Part shown: piece after piece, positions 1 through 6,875 of the stretch
How positions within the stretch are numbered: position 1 is the first letter of the stretch
Layout: every line of letters starts with the position of its first letter
From: an uncultured Clostridia bacterium
Lineage (GTDB): Bacteria > Bacillota > Clostridia > TANB77 > CAG-508
DNA: 22,042 nt
Direction of reading: 5' to 3'
Assembly: GCA_948528155.1 (NCBI GenBank)
Contig: CAOSZT010000018.1
Span: 1 to 22,042, forward strand
Notes under the pieces: generated by a model
The model's input: only the letters and a program-made list of their open reading frames with translations
Told to the model about the DNA's origin: nothing
The model's database searches: none
Program-made: the position numbers and the translations under genes

Positions 1-70
1 TTTCAATTTCTAGTGGTAATTTTAATTGTTTTGGTTTATAATATTTATTGGTATTGATTAAGTTTTTCAT
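1..70 (-). CDS. Transposase N-terminus (partial, IS1182-like)
   Basis: Reading leftwards from the ATG at 70, the frame is open to the window edge and begins MKNLINTNKYYKPKQLKLPL. A start rich in basic residues followed by the QLKLPLE motif resembles IS1182-type transposases, which begin with a short tail and a QL-LPL motif before the DNA-binding region. Only about 23 codons are visible, so no catalytic residues can be checked. A good promoter lies just upstream, and no strong Shine-Dalgarno is seen before the ATG. The family assignment rests on this short motif and the IS-end-like sequence nearby, so it is tentative. Confidence 0.5.
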   Translation of the reverse strand, partial: MKNLINTNKYYKPKQLKLPLEIE

Positions 71-76
71 ATAATA

Positions 77-104
77 ATTATACCATAAACGCCTTAATTT
101 TCAA
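77..104 (-). promoter_or_regulatory. Sigma-A-type promoter of the transposase
   Basis: On the minus strand TTGAAA (99-104) is separated by 16 bp from a perfect TATAAT (77-82), close to the transposase ATG. The -35 box lies inside an imperfect inverted repeat (88-117). Confidence 0.7.
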
Positions 105-117
105 TAATTATGGCGTT
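88..117. repeat. Imperfect hairpin overlapping the transposase promoter
   Basis: Arms AACGCCTTAATT and AATTATGGCGTT pair with one mismatch around a 6-nt loop. On the plus strand it is followed by a run of T, so it could terminate rightward transcription. It also covers the -35 element of the leftward promoter. Confidence 0.6.
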
Positions 118-126
118 TTTTATATG

Positions 127-157
127 AAAAATGAGTGAAAATTTTTCACTCATTTTT
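127..157. terminator. Bidirectional terminator-like palindrome between IS end and 492-aa gene
   Basis: A near-symmetrical palindrome with arms AAAAATGAGTGAAAA and its complement has T runs on both sides. It lies inside the IS end and just downstream of the stop of the leftward 492-aa gene. It should stop that transcript before it enters the transposase gene. Such insulating hairpins near IS ends are known. Confidence 0.7.
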
Positions 158-193
158 TGTTGGGACTTTTTTTACAGCCCCATTGTTTTTTAC

Positions 194-1672
194 TTATTCA
201 ATTTCATCTATATCTTTCTCTCTTTCCATTATAGGAGTTAATACTAAATTGTGCATTATAATTGAATCATCAGTTTCCCAACTATTTACTGTATCTTCGA
301 TAATTTCATATTCACCATTTGATACCATTCTTTGAATCATTCTATACGAAGTATCTTCTTTAGCATTTAATATAACTGGCTTATTACCATCTTTGGCTTT
401 TCTATTTATTACTCCTACTAGATAATTGTGCATTTCTCTACGACTAGCCTCTCTATCTCTAGTTGGTGATGAAGCTATGTCTAATATTTCTACAGAATCT
501 TCATCCTCTCCATAAACTATATACCAATCTCTGTTTCTAACTACTGTAATTTCTGATTCAAAATATCCATAAACATCTGATAAATCTTCAATATCTTCTG
601 CATCTTGCATTACTTTCATTTCTTCTGGATATGCTTGATTTTCAATATTTCTAATAAATTCTATAGTTTCTTCTGTTATATCAAATCCAGATTCTTCTAT
701 CAATCTTCTCATTGGCTGTAACTCTGATTGTGGTACTCTTAAATAGTCTAATCCACTATTTCTTGTACTTGAACTATTTGTATCACTTTCTTGTTGTTCT
801 ATTGCTTCTTTATGTTTTTTAGCAATTTCTTCTTGAATTTGTTTTTGGATTTCTTCTTCTACTTTCGTTTCAACTTTCTTTAAGACATCTGCACCTATAT
901 CATTTATATTTTTACAACTTGATATTACTCTCTGGGCTAATCCCTGTGCATTATCATTATTGTAACCTCTCACCCATATAACATTATCTTTAAAGTTAAT
1001 ATGTATTGGTCTACATTTTAAGTAACTAAAAAATTGCTCTTGTTCTAATAATTTTCTTGCAATTTCAACAGTCATAGGAGTCGGATCGTATTGAACAATT
1101 CCCATTCCCATAGGATGACTATTATTATATAATTCTGCCAAAACTTCTGCTTTATCTTTATTAGAAATATCTATCGCATCTTCTCCAACTTCTATATATC
1201 CGTAATCTTGTTTTTGTGCTTCTACACCATATTCACCTAATATTTCTTCACCAAACCTTCTTGAAAATTCTGTAGAAAATTGAGTATCAGCTACATCATC
1301 GATATATCTAGGAATATATGTTAAAATTTTAGGTAAATTACCAAAACTTTTAAACCTCATATTTAAACTCTTAAATCTATCTTTTGTATTAGAATTATTG
1401 TGAAATCCACATTTTTCTTTTTCTAAATCTTTAATAAGCAATTCCATATTAAATAAAAATTCATCTATGGTAACATTGTCAGGTAAGATAGAACATAAAG
1501 TTTCAAAAAACATAAAAATTTCTTCTGGATATTTAGCAACCATAAATTCACTTAAAGTCCCCCTTCCTCTATATCCAGATTCTCCACTATAATCAGCATA
1601 ACTCATTTGTGTTTCGGTCTTATCATATCCTGTTAGTTTTTTCTTTATATCTTCTAATATTAGTGATTTCAT
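194..1672 (-). CDS. Protein of unknown function with C-terminal GNAT-like region (492 aa)
   Basis: I do not recognise the whole protein. Residues 1-250 are a mixed soluble region with no signal peptide or membrane segment. Residues about 265-297 are a charged coiled-coil-like stretch rich in K, E and Q. The remainder, about 335-485, resembles a GNAT N-acetyltransferase fold. It starts with a helix carrying IENQAYPEEM, the kind of E-x-x-x-F/Y-P motif that opens many GNAT domains. It continues with a strand pair around DWYIVYGED (382-390) and EILDIASS, then a helix. The acetyl-CoA loop is not clear, so activity is uncertain. The ATG overlaps the stop of the upstream 981-aa gene by 1 nt (ATAATG), and that gene's GGAGGT end can serve as ribosome binding site, so the two are translationally coupled. 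Both proteins carry a DWYI-x-x-G-x-D motif near the C-terminus, which suggests a shared partner or process. Confidence 0.75.
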   Translation of the reverse strand: MKSLILEDIKKKLTGYDKTETQMSYADYSGESGYRGRGTLSEFMVAKYPEEIFMFFETLCSILPDNVTIDEFLFNMELLIKDLEKEKCGFHNNSNTKDRFKSLNMRFKSFGNLPKILTYIPRYIDDVADTQFSTEFSRRFGEEILGEYGVEAQKQDYGYIEVGEDAIDISNKDKAEVLAELYNNSHPMGMGIVQYDPTPMTVEIARKLLEQEQFFSYLKCRPIHINFKDNVIWVRGYNNDNAQGLAQRVISSCKNINDIGADVLKKVETKVEEEIQKQIQEEIAKKHKEAIEQQESDTNSSSTRNSGLDYLRVPQSELQPMRRLIEESGFDITEETIEFIRNIENQAYPEEMKVMQDAEDIEDLSDVYGYFESEITVVRNRDWYIVYGEDEDSVEILDIASSPTRDREASRREMHNYLVGVINRKAKDGNKPVILNAKEDTSYRMIQRMVSNGEYEIIEDTVNSWETDDSIIMHNLVLTPIMEREKDIDEIE

Positions 1673-4617
1673 TATCTTTCTTCACCTCCAACATTTCCAA
1701 AATCAGTTGGTACTACTATCTTATCATCTTTAATTTGTTTAATAACTACTTGAGCCTTTGCTTTACATTCTTCTGTTGCTCTACCATCTTTCTTTAATAT
1801 TTGAGTTGTAACTTTTCCATCATTTCCTATTGCTATATACCAATCTTTACTACAAACAACATATCTACAATTTCTTACATTTGTTTCTCTAGTTTTTCCA
1901 GTTTTTGAATATTCTATAGCATCTAATTCCCTATTCAAGTCAGCAACTTCTTTATCACTCATAGATGCAATATCTCTAAATTCTTTTATTTGTGGTCTTG
2001 GATCTTCATATCTTGCTACAACGTCTCCATAGTATAAACTTTTATGCTTTCTTTCTGCAAGAATACATTGTTCGTATTTTGCATCAGAATACCCTACACT
2101 TTCTAAAACCTTTGGTAATGTTCCTTCAAATTTCTTTTCTGGTCTTGACATTCTTGATTCAGATGTACCATAAGTTACTACTTTAAGACTTTCAGTTTCA
2201 TTTTCTGTTTGATTTGACAGCCCTATTAGTTCTTCACTTGCTCTTTGATAAATTTCTAATAAAGTATCTTGACTATAGTTTCCTCTTGTTTCAACATTAT
2301 CGAAACACAAAGCATTTCCATTTCTCCATACCCAACTTTGTGCAACTAACTCACCATCTTTTCTAACAACAAAGGTTCTCCCATTTTTACTACTGATTGA
2401 ATGATAAAGAGATTCTCTTGATAATCCATTTATTAAAAAACAACATCTAGTTATATATCCTACTGCTAATGCAAGTGGATCATCTAAATCTAACATTTCA
2501 TATTGATAATTATCAATATCTCCCTTTACTTTAGGAATACTCGAATATTGTCTTTCTCTCATTATTTGATACCAATCTTTAGCTTTTTGAACTATTGCTG
2601 GATCTGATGTTCCTATTTCTTGCAATGGTCCTTCTAGTTTATATTCATCTGGTTTTAAGAATGTAACTGGATTTTTATATAAGTCTAAAATTCTTTTTGT
2701 ATTAACATTTCCATTTAATTTTTTATAAATTAAATCCCAATCATTATAAATTGATGAAAAGTATTTATCAAAATTAGGTATTTCATCGTTTAGTAATTTA
2801 TTGATATTTGAATTTTTATCATTTCTATTACTTCCAAATAAATAATTCATTAGTTTTTCATTTAATTTAGGAGTTCCATCCTCATTTAATTCAGTATTTC
2901 TTACTCTTAAATTATTAAATAAATATTCTAATGATGTAAAAGACTTTTTATGTTCTAGTATTCTTATTGCTTTGTCATATCCAAATCCTAGAAACATCTT
3001 ATATGCTAATTTTTGTATGTTTTCTTCAAGTGGAGAAGAATTTTTATATGTTTCTTTTATTCTTTCACATAACTTTTTATATAATTTTATATTATAATTT
3101 TGTACTTGTTTCTCTGATAAATTGCTCACTAGATCTTCTACTTTTGCAACATCTTTAACTTGTGGATTACGAGATAGATAAATAAGTGCCTTAACAGTTT
3201 CTAAATCATCTATCTGGCTAAAACTAACACTACCTTTTACTATTCTGTAGAACATACTATTATTAGTAGAATCATCTACTGTGTTATCTCTACGAAGATT
3301 TTTAAATAAATGACTCATATATTTTTGTCTTAATTCGATATAACTTGAATTCTGATCATCAATACTTTTATCTTCTAATAATAACATTTTAGCCAAAGTT
3401 ATCGCTCTAATATAGTCATCATCAAATAATTTATGCCTTTTATTGTCTTTTAAGCTTAAAACGATTGATGCAAATTCTTTTGTTAAATCTACTCCTGCTT
3501 CTTTCTTTTCTTCAAATTCTTCTCTTTGCTTTTGGGCATAAATATCTAACATTTTTTGTTTTACTGATTTTGTCATAAAACTTCTTAATTCTGGTGATGT
3601 TTCTCCAGTAAATCTATCACGATATTCAATTAAAACTTTTACTTTTACTTCATCTGTATCATATTGAAATAACTCAACAATTTCATCAAGATTCATTTCA
3701 GAAAATTTCTCTTTAAGTCTATATATTGCATCAAATCTTTCTTTGTCCTCTAATCTTCTTATAAAAGTTTTAAAATATGGGATTGAAACTTCTGCTAACT
3801 TATTAGGCATATTACTCCACAAATCTAACAACATTTTAGAATTAGTAGATTTAAAACATAGTAATTCCATTAAATCATCTGCATCTAAATTCTGTAATTG
3901 GTCTTTAAATTGATTTAATGTACTTTCTAAATTTTCTTCATTACAAGAATGTAATATATAAAATAAATTTACATCTCGTTCAATATTGGTTTGATATTTA
4001 TTTGCATATACAGGCATATTGTCTTGATATAGGTAATGTGCTACTTCAGACATATTTTGTGGAGAATATTTCTCAAATTTCTCTCTAAAGTTTTCTAATA
4101 CAAATCTTTGTGCTTCTTTACTTATTGAAGCCATAAAATTATGAAATGTATTAGGCTCACTATTCATCAATTCGGCTCTGCACACTTGAATTGCAGAAAT
4201 TTGTCTATTTTCTGGTAAATTTATAATCAATGTTTCTATAACTTTACTGTCAAGAGCTTTATGATAGTTTCTTAATATCTTCTCTACAGTATCACTTTCT
4301 ATATATTGTAAAGATTCAATTAGATTCATTAAATTTACATCCAATGATTTTAATTCTTCTTCTGCACTTTCTCTTAATTGTCTATTCATATTTGTTCTTC
4401 TACTTAAATCATTAAATAAAATCATATTAAACATTATTTCTTCTTTAGGTATTCTTTGTGCGATATTATATCTTTTTTCTATAAAATTAAGAATTGCATT
4501 TTGACTTGCAAACGATAATTCTTCAAATTCTTCTTCATTCTCTCTTAACATTTCTTGAATTTTAGAAAATGGCACTCTTTGCATCTTATTTATTAAGATA
4601 TTTATTTCTAATTCCAT
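1672..4617 (-). CDS. Large helical protein of unknown function with acetyltransferase-like C-terminal region (981 aa)
   Basis: This is an unrecognised large soluble protein. Roughly the first 680 residues are almost all amphipathic helix, with recurrent leucine and asparagine patterns such as LDADDLMELL and MNLDEIVELF, consistent with HEAT/ARM-like repeats or a scaffold. A distinct alpha/beta region begins near residue 725 with two adjacent cysteines (CCFLING). It continues through FVVRKDGELVAQSWVWRNG and CFDNVE and then a long helix, an order that recalls a GNAT-like core. The last 60 residues carry DWYIAIGNDG, matching a motif in the downstream 492-aa partner. The ATG at 4617 is preferred over one at 4647. 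The promoter at 4652-4680 would put the transcription start near 4645, and a GAGAGG sequence precedes the 4617 ATG. The gene sits between an IS and a relaxase on a mobilisable segment, so it is probably cargo. A function such as defence or a phage- or plasmid-related role is only a guess. Confidence 0.75.
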   Translation of the reverse strand: MELEINILINKMQRVPFSKIQEMLRENEEEFEELSFASQNAILNFIEKRYNIAQRIPKEEIMFNMILFNDLSRRTNMNRQLRESAEEELKSLDVNLMNLIESLQYIESDTVEKILRNYHKALDSKVIETLIINLPENRQISAIQVCRAELMNSEPNTFHNFMASISKEAQRFVLENFREKFEKYSPQNMSEVAHYLYQDNMPVYANKYQTNIERDVNLFYILHSCNEENLESTLNQFKDQLQNLDADDLMELLCFKSTNSKMLLDLWSNMPNKLAEVSIPYFKTFIRRLEDKERFDAIYRLKEKFSEMNLDEIVELFQYDTDEVKVKVLIEYRDRFTGETSPELRSFMTKSVKQKMLDIYAQKQREEFEEKKEAGVDLTKEFASIVLSLKDNKRHKLFDDDYIRAITLAKMLLLEDKSIDDQNSSYIELRQKYMSHLFKNLRRDNTVDDSTNNSMFYRIVKGSVSFSQIDDLETVKALIYLSRNPQVKDVAKVEDLVSNLSEKQVQNYNIKLYKKLCERIKETYKNSSPLEENIQKLAYKMFLGFGYDKAIRILEHKKSFTSLEYLFNNLRVRNTELNEDGTPKLNEKLMNYLFGSNRNDKNSNINKLLNDEIPNFDKYFSSIYNDWDLIYKKLNGNVNTKRILDLYKNPVTFLKPDEYKLEGPLQEIGTSDPAIVQKAKDWYQIMRERQYSSIPKVKGDIDNYQYEMLDLDDPLALAVGYITRCCFLINGLSRESLYHSISSKNGRTFVVRKDGELVAQSWVWRNGNALCFDNVETRGNYSQDTLLEIYQRASEELIGLSNQTENETESLKVVTYGTSESRMSRPEKKFEGTLPKVLESVGYSDAKYEQCILAERKHKSLYYGDVVARYEDPRPQIKEFRDIASMSDKEVADLNRELDAIEYSKTGKTRETNVRNCRYVVCSKDWYIAIGNDGKVTTQILKKDGRATEECKAKAQVVIKQIKDDKIVVPTDFGNVGGEER

Positions 4618-4651
4618 AAAAAAACATCCTCTCCCATAGATTGACATAAAT

Positions 4652-4680
4652 ATTTTACCATAGTTTTACATAATTTTCAA
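4652..4680 (-). promoter_or_regulatory. Promoter of the two-gene unknown cassette
   Basis: On the minus strand TTGAAA (4675-4680), a 17-bp spacer and TAAAAT (4652-4657, preceded by TGG) form a good vegetative promoter. It gives the cassette transcription independent of the relaxase gene upstream and decides the 4617 start. Confidence 0.65.
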
Positions 4681-4715
4681 TATTTTCTTCTCTAAAATGT
4701 ATTATTACAATATTT

Positions 4716-5897
4716 TTATCGTTCTAATTCGTTTTCTCTATCTTCATATTTAATTTGTTTCTCTGCATCTAAATACGTATTAGTTTCTTTTTGAAAATCT
4801 TTAATTAGATTATCTTCTGCACCCATATCAAACTTTTTGCAAATCCAATGTATGAATTTATCAATAGTTTCATAGAATTTATCTATTATTTTATTTAATC
4901 TACTGTTTTCTTTTTCTAAACCTTTAATTTTACTTTTATACTTCCATTCAATATCAAATTCCTTTTGCTTGTATTCACTTTTTATTTGTTCAACTTGATT
5001 GTGTAAATCTTTATTATCAGCTATTATATTATCTCGTTCTTTTTGATATTTCTCTGCCTTTTCAAACATTTTTGATTTTCTTAATAATTCTTGTTGCAAT
5101 ATCAATTTATCTTGATACAACTCATTTATTAAGTTATCTTTAGGTTTAATTATTTCTTCGAGTATCTTTTCATCTCTCTTTTTTGATAATCTATTTATAT
5201 TAATATCAGCAATATCTGGAACATTTGGCAATTCTAATTTCATATTCTGTAATTTCTTTTTTGTTTCATTAAAATTAGTTAATTCTTTATATTCACTTAA
5301 ATCCATATGAACTCTTCCTGATTCTTCTTTTGGAATACCTCTTTCTAATTCAAAATTATGTGATGTCATATAGTTATAAAAAGCATCTTGCAATTGTCTA
5401 TAACTATCTTTTGCTTTCCAAAATTCACTACAAGCTAGTTTTTCAATATCATTTCCTTTTTTATCTTTCGTGTGAACAACAGGCAAAAAAATCAAGTGCA
5501 TATGTGGAGTTTCCTCGTCCATATGCACTTTTGCAGATATTATATATTGTTCACCTAAATTCTTATATTCAGTTACAAATTGATATGCAGTTTCAAAATA
5601 TCTTTTTGTTTCTTCTTCGCCTATTGTTTCAAAAAATTGTCTATCAGAAGTAATTATATATTCACAAGCAATATTACTTACTGTTTTTATTTGCCCTTTT
5701 AAATTATATTCTTCTTTTATTCTATCAAATTCCTTTTCATAACTATATTTTGGTTGTTTTATTGAATAATTCAAATATGACCTTTCTTTATCAATATTAT
5801 CATTTGAATAATTTTTATTTCTTCGTTCATTGTGTCTAAATATTCCTTTTAGGTTTTCTCTTTTGTATTTTGTGTTTCTTATTATTGCATAGCTCAT
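4716..5897 (-). CDS. MOBV-family relaxase (Mob/Pre)
   Basis: This relaxase nicks one strand at oriT and pilots it into a recipient through a conjugation channel supplied by another element. The 393-aa protein starts MSYAIIRNTKY, typical of Mob_Pre proteins. H22 in the RHNERRNKNYSN stretch lines up with the catalytic His22 of pMV158 MobM. The metal-binding HxDExTPHxH signature is at H125-H134, followed by LIFLPV. From about residue 250 the protein is a long K/E-rich coiled coil, as in other MOBV proteins, where it may serve dimerisation or coupling-protein contact. It is close in length to small family members and looks complete. AAGGAGG lies about 10 nt before the ATG. Its oriT is immediately upstream. 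No coupling protein or type IV secretion genes are visible, so the element would be mobilisable, not self-transmissible, as far as the window shows. Confidence 0.95.
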   Translation of the reverse strand: MSYAIIRNTKYKRENLKGIFRHNERRNKNYSNDNIDKERSYLNYSIKQPKYSYEKEFDRIKEEYNLKGQIKTVSNIACEYIITSDRQFFETIGEEETKRYFETAYQFVTEYKNLGEQYIISAKVHMDEETPHMHLIFLPVVHTKDKKGNDIEKLACSEFWKAKDSYRQLQDAFYNYMTSHNFELERGIPKEESGRVHMDLSEYKELTNFNETKKKLQNMKLELPNVPDIADININRLSKKRDEKILEEIIKPKDNLINELYQDKLILQQELLRKSKMFEKAEKYQKERDNIIADNKDLHNQVEQIKSEYKQKEFDIEWKYKSKIKGLEKENSRLNKIIDKFYETIDKFIHWICKKFDMGAEDNLIKDFQKETNTYLDAEKQIKYEDRENELER

Positions 5898-5970
5898 TTT
5901 AACATAACCTCCTTGCTTGGCTCTGGATCAAATACCATAAGCCAATAAAATTTTTCTTCTTTTTAGCTGG

Positions 5971-6050
5971 GTATTGTAACACACTACAACACTTTTTTAG
6001 CCTATGGCAAAAAAGTGTTAGTGTGGCAGGGAAAAAATTTTTCCCCACAC
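5971..6050 (-). other. oriT with MOBV-type nick site
   Basis: The minus strand reads TAGTGTGTTA at 5986-5977, identical to the core of the pMV158-type MOBV nick sequence TAGTGTG/TTA, which places the nick between 5980 and 5979. It is preceded by a hairpin with arms 5988-6002 and 6006-6019 (AACACTTTTTT...AAAAAAGTGTT, one bulged base). This hairpin is extended by an outer CACACT/AGTGTG pair at 5980-5985 and 6020-6025. A second hairpin, GTGTGG...CCACAC with a GGGAAAAA/TTTTTCCC core, follows at 6021-6050. The position directly upstream of the relaxase gene is as expected. Nick polarity follows from the motif and is not measured. Confidence 0.85.
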
Positions 6051-6058
6051 CCCATTTT

Positions 6059-6125
6059 CATAAAAAATACTTACTCGTATTTTTTATGTTTTCGCCAAAG
6101 TTGCTACCTGCAACTTTAACGAAAA
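6059..6125. repeat. Two tandem hairpins beside oriT
   Basis: A perfect 12-bp stem (CATAAAAAATAC at 6059-6070 and its complement at 6077-6088) is followed by a second hairpin. The second pairs TTTTCG (6089-6094) with CGAAAA (6120-6125) and AAAGTTGC (6097-6104) with GCAACTTT (6110-6117). Together with the oriT hairpins and the next terminator they form an almost unbroken array of stems. They may help relaxase recognition, second-strand priming or transcription control. Confidence 0.7.
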
Positions 6126-6168
6126 AAATCAGCCTCCAAAGTAGTACATCTACTCTAGTAGCTGATTT
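6121..6168 (-). terminator. Terminator of the HTH-protein gene
   Basis: AAATCAGC (6126-6133) pairs with GCTGATTT (6161-6168), with an inner AGTAG/CTACT stem. On the minus strand the stem is followed by a run of T. It lies just past the stop of the leftward HTH gene and would keep that transcript out of oriT. Confidence 0.7.
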
Positions 6169-6172
6169 CTTA

Positions 6173-6216
6173 TATGCAAATGCCATAGCTTATACTAGCA
6201 TATCTGCATTTGCATA
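6173..6216. repeat. Perfect 11-bp inverted repeat at the 3' end of the HTH gene
   Basis: TATGCAAATGC (6173-6183) and its exact complement GCATTTGCATA (6206-6216) flank a 22-bp centre containing GCT...AGC. The right arm lies inside the last codons (YANADMLV) of the HTH protein. It could be an operator, cruciform or replication-related site. Confidence 0.6.
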
Positions 6217-6693
6217 TAGTTTAGTAAAGTCATAGTTTGTATAATCTCTTTGTTCAAAGTTAGTTCTTGACTTTTTATAATCTTGTCTTGTGCTATTACA
6301 TTTATTTATATTTTTATTATTATATTTATTATCCTTAAACTTTTCTTCAATAGGGGTATTGAAGTTTTGTTGGAGAGGGTATTTAACTTTTGTTAAATAG
6401 GTATTTTTATTTATTGGAATCAGTTTTCTCATTTCTACTTGTTTACTATTTTCTTTATAGATTAACTCAATATCAATATACTTCTTATCTTTTAATGAAT
6501 TTACTAATTTTGATACTTGAGTTATTGATATATTTAGTAACTCACTTATGGTTTTGTTTGTTAAATAGCAATAATTATTTTCTTTGCTTAAATATAAAAT
6601 TATTGCATATATTATTTTTTCTTTATCACTTAATTTTTCATCTGTTAATATTTCTATTGGTATCCATATACCTTTTAAATTTAAGTTAGACAT
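6190..6693 (-). CDS. Helix-turn-helix protein of the mobilisable element (167 aa)
   Basis: The protein begins MSNLNLKGIWIPIEILTDEK, as in HTH proteins commonly found beside MOBV relaxases on Firmicute plasmids and integrative elements. Residues about 18-95 form a winged-helix region. A helix KLSDKEKIIYAIILYLSKEN is followed by LTNKTISELLNISITQVSKL as the likely recognition helices. A short wing and a polar, asparagine- and lysine-rich tail follow. These features match replication-initiator-like or regulatory HTH proteins, and I cannot tell which. AAGGTGAGGG directly precedes the ATG. The gene ends in its own terminator in front of oriT. The tail (residues 115-167) is low-complexity and overlaps a perfect inverted repeat. 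Confidence 0.8.
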   Translation of the reverse strand: MSNLNLKGIWIPIEILTDEKLSDKEKIIYAIILYLSKENNYCYLTNKTISELLNISITQVSKLVNSLKDKKYIDIELIYKENSKQVEMRKLIPINKNTYLTKVKYPLQQNFNTPIEEKFKDNKYNNKNINKCNSTRQDYKKSRTNFEQRDYTNYDFTKLYANADMLV

Positions 6694-6844
6694 TCCCTCA
6701 CCTTCTTTCGTTTATTCGCTTTATTTTTAACTTTTAGCCGTTTTAAATTGCTTTTAGTATAATTTTATATTTTTTAAAGTAGGCAAAAAATTTCCATAAA
6801 AATAAGCCTTAGACCTATTTCTAAATCTAAAGCTATACTTTTTT

Positions 6845-6873
6845 AAATTTTGTCGACACTGTCGACAAAATTT
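6845..6873. repeat. Perfect 29-bp palindrome two bases beyond the DUF1016 gene
   Basis: Arms of 14 bp (AAATTTTGTCGACA and its complement) flank a single central base. A nearly identical palindrome lies inside the neighbouring nuclease gene at 7615-7641. No T run follows on the minus strand, so it is not an obvious terminator. Confidence 0.8.
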
Positions 6874-6875
6874 AA

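Larger units (their letters stand above)
1..182 (-). mobile_element. 5' end of an insertion sequence, probably IS1182-like (partial)
   Basis: This stretch holds the upstream end of an IS that continues off the left edge. It contains the transposase start, a strong outward-to-inward promoter, a perfect palindrome and, at about 162-182, a terminus-like sequence that reads GGGGCTGTAAAAAAAGTCCC on the minus strand. A G-rich tip followed by a poly-A stretch recalls termini of IS1182-family elements, from memory. The element lies just beyond the stop of the 492-aa gene, so it seems inserted downstream of that gene. The other end and the target duplication are outside the window, so family and exact boundary are inferred. 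Confidence 0.5.

Noticed and set aside
4618..4647. Upstream ATG (MSIYGRG...) as start of the 981-aa gene
   Set aside because: It would lie at the predicted transcription start and lacks a Shine-Dalgarno. The 4617 ATG fits better.
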